Positions 5,387-8,010 of a DNA stretch of 8,010 nucleotides are shown here, one piece after another. The first letter of the stretch is position 1; each line of letters opens with the position of its first letter. Source of the stretch: Mariprofundaceae bacterium (GTDB taxonomy: Bacteria > Pseudomonadota > Zetaproteobacteria > Mariprofundales > Mariprofundaceae); assembly GCA_030950835.1 (NCBI GenBank), contig JAUZQU010000158.1, positions 1 through 8,010 on the forward strand, in the 5' to 3' direction. The notes beneath the pieces are model-generated. The model made no database searches, was not told the origin of the DNA, and saw only the letters and a program-made list of their open reading frames with translations. The position numbers were made by a program, and so were the translations under genes.

Positions 5387-7541
5387 CTTTGAGATTACGC
5401 AACAAATTAAAAGCTACCTGCCCAAGGCAGATGTAGAACTTATCAACAGGGCTTATGTGTTTGCTGCCCATGCCCATGCCAGACAAAGGCGCAGCTCGGG
5501 TGACTTGTATATCATGCACCCTCTCGCTGTGGCGAAGAATCTGGTTGATTTAAAGTTGGATGTATCTTCTGTGGTGACTGGATTACTGCATGATACGGTT
5601 GAAGATACCCATGTTACCATCACGGATATCGAACAACGTTTTGGCGAAGAAATTGCCCGTTTGGTGGATGGTGTCACCAAAGTGGGTAAAATTCACTTTC
5701 GCTCCTCTGAACACAAAAAAGCAGAAAACTTCCGCAAAATGATTATGGCAACTGCCCAGGATTTGCGGGTATTGATGGTCAAACTTGCCGACCGCTTACA
5801 TAATATGGAAACGCTTCACTTCATGCCTGAGCGTAAGCGGCAACGTATTGCCATTGAAACCATGGAAATTTATGCGCCACTTGCCCATCGTTTGGGCATT
5901 CATTGGGTCAAACAGCGCATGGAAGACCTTGCGTTTGCCCATATTGAACCCGAAGCTTATCAGGCGTTGAGCGAAAAGTTAGCCGATAAAATTGATTTTT
6001 TACAACAAACACAATCACGCTTGGAAGGCATTTTACAAGAGGTACTGAGCCGACAAGGCATAGAAGCCCAAGTGCAAGGGCGCATGAAACATATGTATAG
6101 CCTGCATCAGAAAATGCAGCGAAAACACCTTGATTTTGATGAGATTTTTGATTTTATAGCTTTTAGGGTGATTGTGGATGATACACCAAGTTGTTATCAA
6201 GTGTTGGGCATGATTCATAGCTTGTATCGACCTGTGCCTGGTCGTTTTAAAGATTATATTGCGCTGCCTAAACCCAATGGTTATCAATCGTTACAAACAG
6301 CAGTCATTGGACCTGATAACTTTCGTATTGAGGTGCAAATTCGTACGGAAAGTATGCATAAATATGCTGAAGATGGTGTGGCTTCGCATTGGTTGTATAA
6401 AAGTGATGACCCTAAAGCACTTAAAGATCAGCAAAACTTCCAATGGTTGAAACAATTAACAGAACTGCTGCAAACAGCTGAAAATCCAGGCGAATTTTTA
6501 GAAAATGTACGTTTGGACTTGTTTGTGCAGGAGGTTTATGTGTTTACCCGTGATGGTGACTTGTTTGCCTTACCACGCGGTAGCACCACGCTTGATTTTG
6601 CTTATGCGATTCATACGGATGTTGGTAATCGTTGTGTGGGTATGCGAATCAATGGGGAACATGCGGACTTCCATTATAAGCTTTGTAATGGTGATCAGAT
6701 TGAAGTATTAACATCAACCGAGCAAACGCCTTCGCGCAAATGGCTCAACATTGTGCAAACTCCAAGAGCCAGACAAAGCATTCGCCATTGGTTTAGAGAG
6801 CAAGAAAGAGAGACTGCTATCCAATTGGGTGAACACTTGTTGCAACATGCTATTGGCGTGGACTTTATCCATCAAGGCATTTTAGACTTTGCTGCTTGTG
6901 ATGATGTTGAGGCATTACACGAAAAACTTGGGCGGGGTGATTTAGAAGTCACGGACTTGCTTGCTTTTGTCAATAAAGGGTTATCTAAGTCGTCGGTTCG
7001 CAGCTCGTTGGCGCATGTATTCATGCAGGCATCGAGTTGTTGTTATCCTATCCCCGGTGATACGGTGGTCGGTTCATTTGAAGCAGGCAAGGGCTTTTTA
7101 TTACATGATGCTCAATGTCCTATGGTCTTTAAATCCGATGCGCAGCGCTGGATTGATGTCGATTGGAATGCCAGCAGTGATGCGTTGTACAAGACGGGCA
7201 TTGAAGTGTTTAGTCAGAACCAACGCGGCTCATTGGGTTTGATTACATCATGTGTTTCTGAGCAAGCCGCGAACATTGCAGATTTAAAGATTGAGCAACG
7301 CCCTGGCGCACTTTCATCGTTGTATTTCTTGTTGGAAGTACAAGACAGAACCCACTTAGCGCGTATTTTCAAAGCACTTAAAGCCATGCCACATGTGGCG
7401 AAAGTTCGCCGACATATTCCGCAACAGATGCCACAAAGCCAAGCTTCATCACGCCTTAGCTCTATGATGCGCAGCGTCACCAGCTTTGGACAACAGCTTG
7501 GTCAGAGTATTAAAGATAAAACCACAAGGAAAAAACCATGA
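5376..7541 (+). CDS. spoT: Bifunctional (p)ppGpp synthetase/hydrolase, SpoT/Rel type
   Basis: Makes and hydrolyses the stringent-response alarmone (p)ppGpp. The 721 residues (E. coli SpoT 702) show the full long-RSH layout. The HD hydrolase has all four expected metal ligands: His48 in MHP, His72-Asp73 in HDTVEDT and Asp139 in LADRLHNM, so it should be active. The synthetase has GRMKHMYS (235-242), RFKD (290-293, the RxKD signature of bifunctional enzymes rather than EXDD of RelA) and EVQIRT with Glu319. Then come TGS (about 386-445), a helical part, the conserved-cysteine region with CC at 555-556 plus His577 and Cys581, and ACT (about 608-680). A 40-residue basic, Ser/Gln-rich tail follows. 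One oddity is NGYQSLQT at 301-308, where His is normally next to last. The start at 5376 aligns with E. coli SpoT; ATG 5346 would add 10 residues. Neither has a clear ribosome site. Confidence 0.95.
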   Translation: MSRIFEITQQIKSYLPKADVELINRAYVFAAHAHARQRRSSGDLYIMHPLAVAKNLVDLKLDVSSVVTGLLHDTVEDTHVTITDIEQRFGEEIARLVDGVTKVGKIHFRSSEHKKAENFRKMIMATAQDLRVLMVKLADRLHNMETLHFMPERKRQRIAIETMEIYAPLAHRLGIHWVKQRMEDLAFAHIEPEAYQALSEKLADKIDFLQQTQSRLEGILQEVLSRQGIEAQVQGRMKHMYSLHQKMQRKHLDFDEIFDFIAFRVIVDDTPSCYQVLGMIHSLYRPVPGRFKDYIALPKPNGYQSLQTAVIGPDNFRIEVQIRTESMHKYAEDGVASHWLYKSDDPKALKDQQNFQWLKQLTELLQTAENPGEFLENVRLDLFVQEVYVFTRDGDLFALPRGSTTLDFAYAIHTDVGNRCVGMRINGEHADFHYKLCNGDQIEVLTSTEQTPSRKWLNIVQTPRARQSIRHWFREQERETAIQLGEHLLQHAIGVDFIHQGILDFAACDDVEALHEKLGRGDLEVTDLLAFVNKGLSKSSVRSSLAHVFMQASSCCYPIPGDTVVGSFEAGKGFLLHDAQCPMVFKSDAQRWIDVDWNASSDALYKTGIEVFSQNQRGSLGLITSCVSEQAANIADLKIEQRPGALSSLYFLLEVQDRTHLARIFKALKAMPHVAKVRRHIPQQMPQSQASSRLSSMMRSVTSFGQQLGQSIKDKTTRKKP

Positions 7542-7924
7542 ATACACTACAACCCATACATAGCGACAACGCACCTCAAGCAGTAGGCGCATATAGCCAA
7601 GCGATGTTGCATCAAGGACTGTTGTATACTTCAGGTCAGATTGGTTTAGTGCCAACAACGGGTAAGATGGTTGCTGATGATGTGGCATCTCAGGCAGCAC
7701 AAGTGGTGAAAAACTTAACTGCAGTCATCCAACAAGCTGGCTCTGACCTTGATAAGATTATTAAAGTCACGATTTTTCTTGAAGACATGGCTGATTTTCC
7801 TGTGGTGAATCAAATTTATGCTGACTGGTTGGGCAAACATCGTCCAGCACGTTCTACTGTTGCTGTGGCAGGGTTACCTTTGGCGGCGAAAGTTGAGATG
7901 GACTGTGTAGTTGCAGTAGGTTAG
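7538..7924 (+). CDS. ridA: RidA family reactive enamine/imine deaminase
   Basis: A RidA (YjgF/YER057c/UK114) protein that hydrolyses reactive enamines and imines such as 2-aminoacrylate formed by PLP enzymes, sparing other PLP enzymes from damage; usually a cytoplasmic trimer. The 128 residues are the usual length. Family signatures are GAYSQA (17-22), YTSGQIGL (30-37), HRPARSTVAV with the carboxylate-binding Arg105, and KVEMDCVVAVG at the C-terminus with Glu120. The position held by Cys107 in E. coli RidA is Thr here, which is common in the family. AAGGA lies 7 bases before the ATG, and the ATG overlaps the spoT stop as ATGA, indicating co-translation with spoT. Residues alone do not separate RidA from the Rid1-3 paralogues, but Arg105 favours an active deaminase. 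Confidence 0.95.
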   Translation: MNTLQPIHSDNAPQAVGAYSQAMLHQGLLYTSGQIGLVPTTGKMVADDVASQAAQVVKNLTAVIQQAGSDLDKIIKVTIFLEDMADFPVVNQIYADWLGKHRPARSTVAVAGLPLAAKVEMDCVVAVG

Positions 7925-7937
7925 GCTATAAATCATA

Positions 7938-8010
7938 ATGGAAGAAAGTACCCCAACAGCAGCATTTATTATCACAGTATTGATTGCTGTGGGTGCGCAA
8001 TTGATTGCGG
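7938..8010 (+). CDS. 5' end of a probable membrane protein gene (partial)
   Basis: An open frame starts at ATG 7938, 13 bases after the ridA stop, and runs off the window. The 24 visible residues read MEESTPTAAF followed by a hydrophobic segment IITVLIAVGAQLIA that looks like the first transmembrane helix. The short polar N-terminus and helix resemble the beginning of cation:proton antiporters, but many transporters start this way, so no function is assigned. There is no clear Shine-Dalgarno before the ATG. Same strand and tight spacing suggest it continues the rpoZ-spoT-ridA unit. Confidence 0.55.
   Translation, partial: MEESTPTAAFIITVLIAVGAQLIA

Noticed and set aside
7449..7700. Minus-strand frame of 83 codons across the spoT-ridA overlap.
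   Set aside because: Antisense to two clear genes and without homology features; a chance frame.

Overview
The window is a compact stretch of bacterial chromosome that appears moderately AT-rich. It carries eight complete protein genes and a partial gene at each edge. The gene set (xseB-ispA-dxs, rpoZ-spoT, ridA, msrA) and the protein sequences point to a proteobacterium. Omega begins MARVTIEDC and the (p)ppGpp enzyme is a long SpoT/Rel type. A gammaproteobacterium or a neighbouring class such as the Zetaproteobacteria would fit, but the window alone does not settle the class. I see no mobile elements, CRISPR arrays, tRNA or rRNA genes, and no stretch above 300 bases lacks a gene.

Layout: positions 1-126 hold the last 41 codons of an unrecognised plus-strand gene. 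It meets the minus-strand dxs gene tail to tail across a strong hairpin (135-170) that probably terminates transcription from both sides. From 4998 down to 185 runs a tightly packed minus-strand block: a GT-B fold glycosyltransferase, msrA, xseB, ispA and dxs. Three of its four junctions overlap (ATGA, TAATG, TAATG), so it is probably one transcription unit. ispA and dxs supply isoprenoid precursors: Dxs makes DXP, the first intermediate of the MEP pathway, and IspA makes farnesyl diphosphate. xseB encodes the small subunit of exonuclease VII and is a familiar neighbour of ispA.

An 81-base divergent intergenic region (4999-5079) separates this block from a plus-strand unit: rpoZ (RNA polymerase omega), spoT (bifunctional (p)ppGpp synthetase/hydrolase), ridA (enamine/imine deaminase) and the start of a probable membrane protein cut by the window end. 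Omega and ppGpp act on the same RNA polymerase, which makes rpoZ-spoT a sensible pair. ridA overlaps spoT by ATGA.

This is mainly a housekeeping region and I found no clear new system. The points most worth checking are a 13-bp stem that would bury both candidate spoT start codons, a His-to-Gln change in the NGYQSxHT motif of the SpoT synthetase domain, a TTG start for xseB, and the placement of a glycosyltransferase and msrA at the head of the isoprenoid operon.
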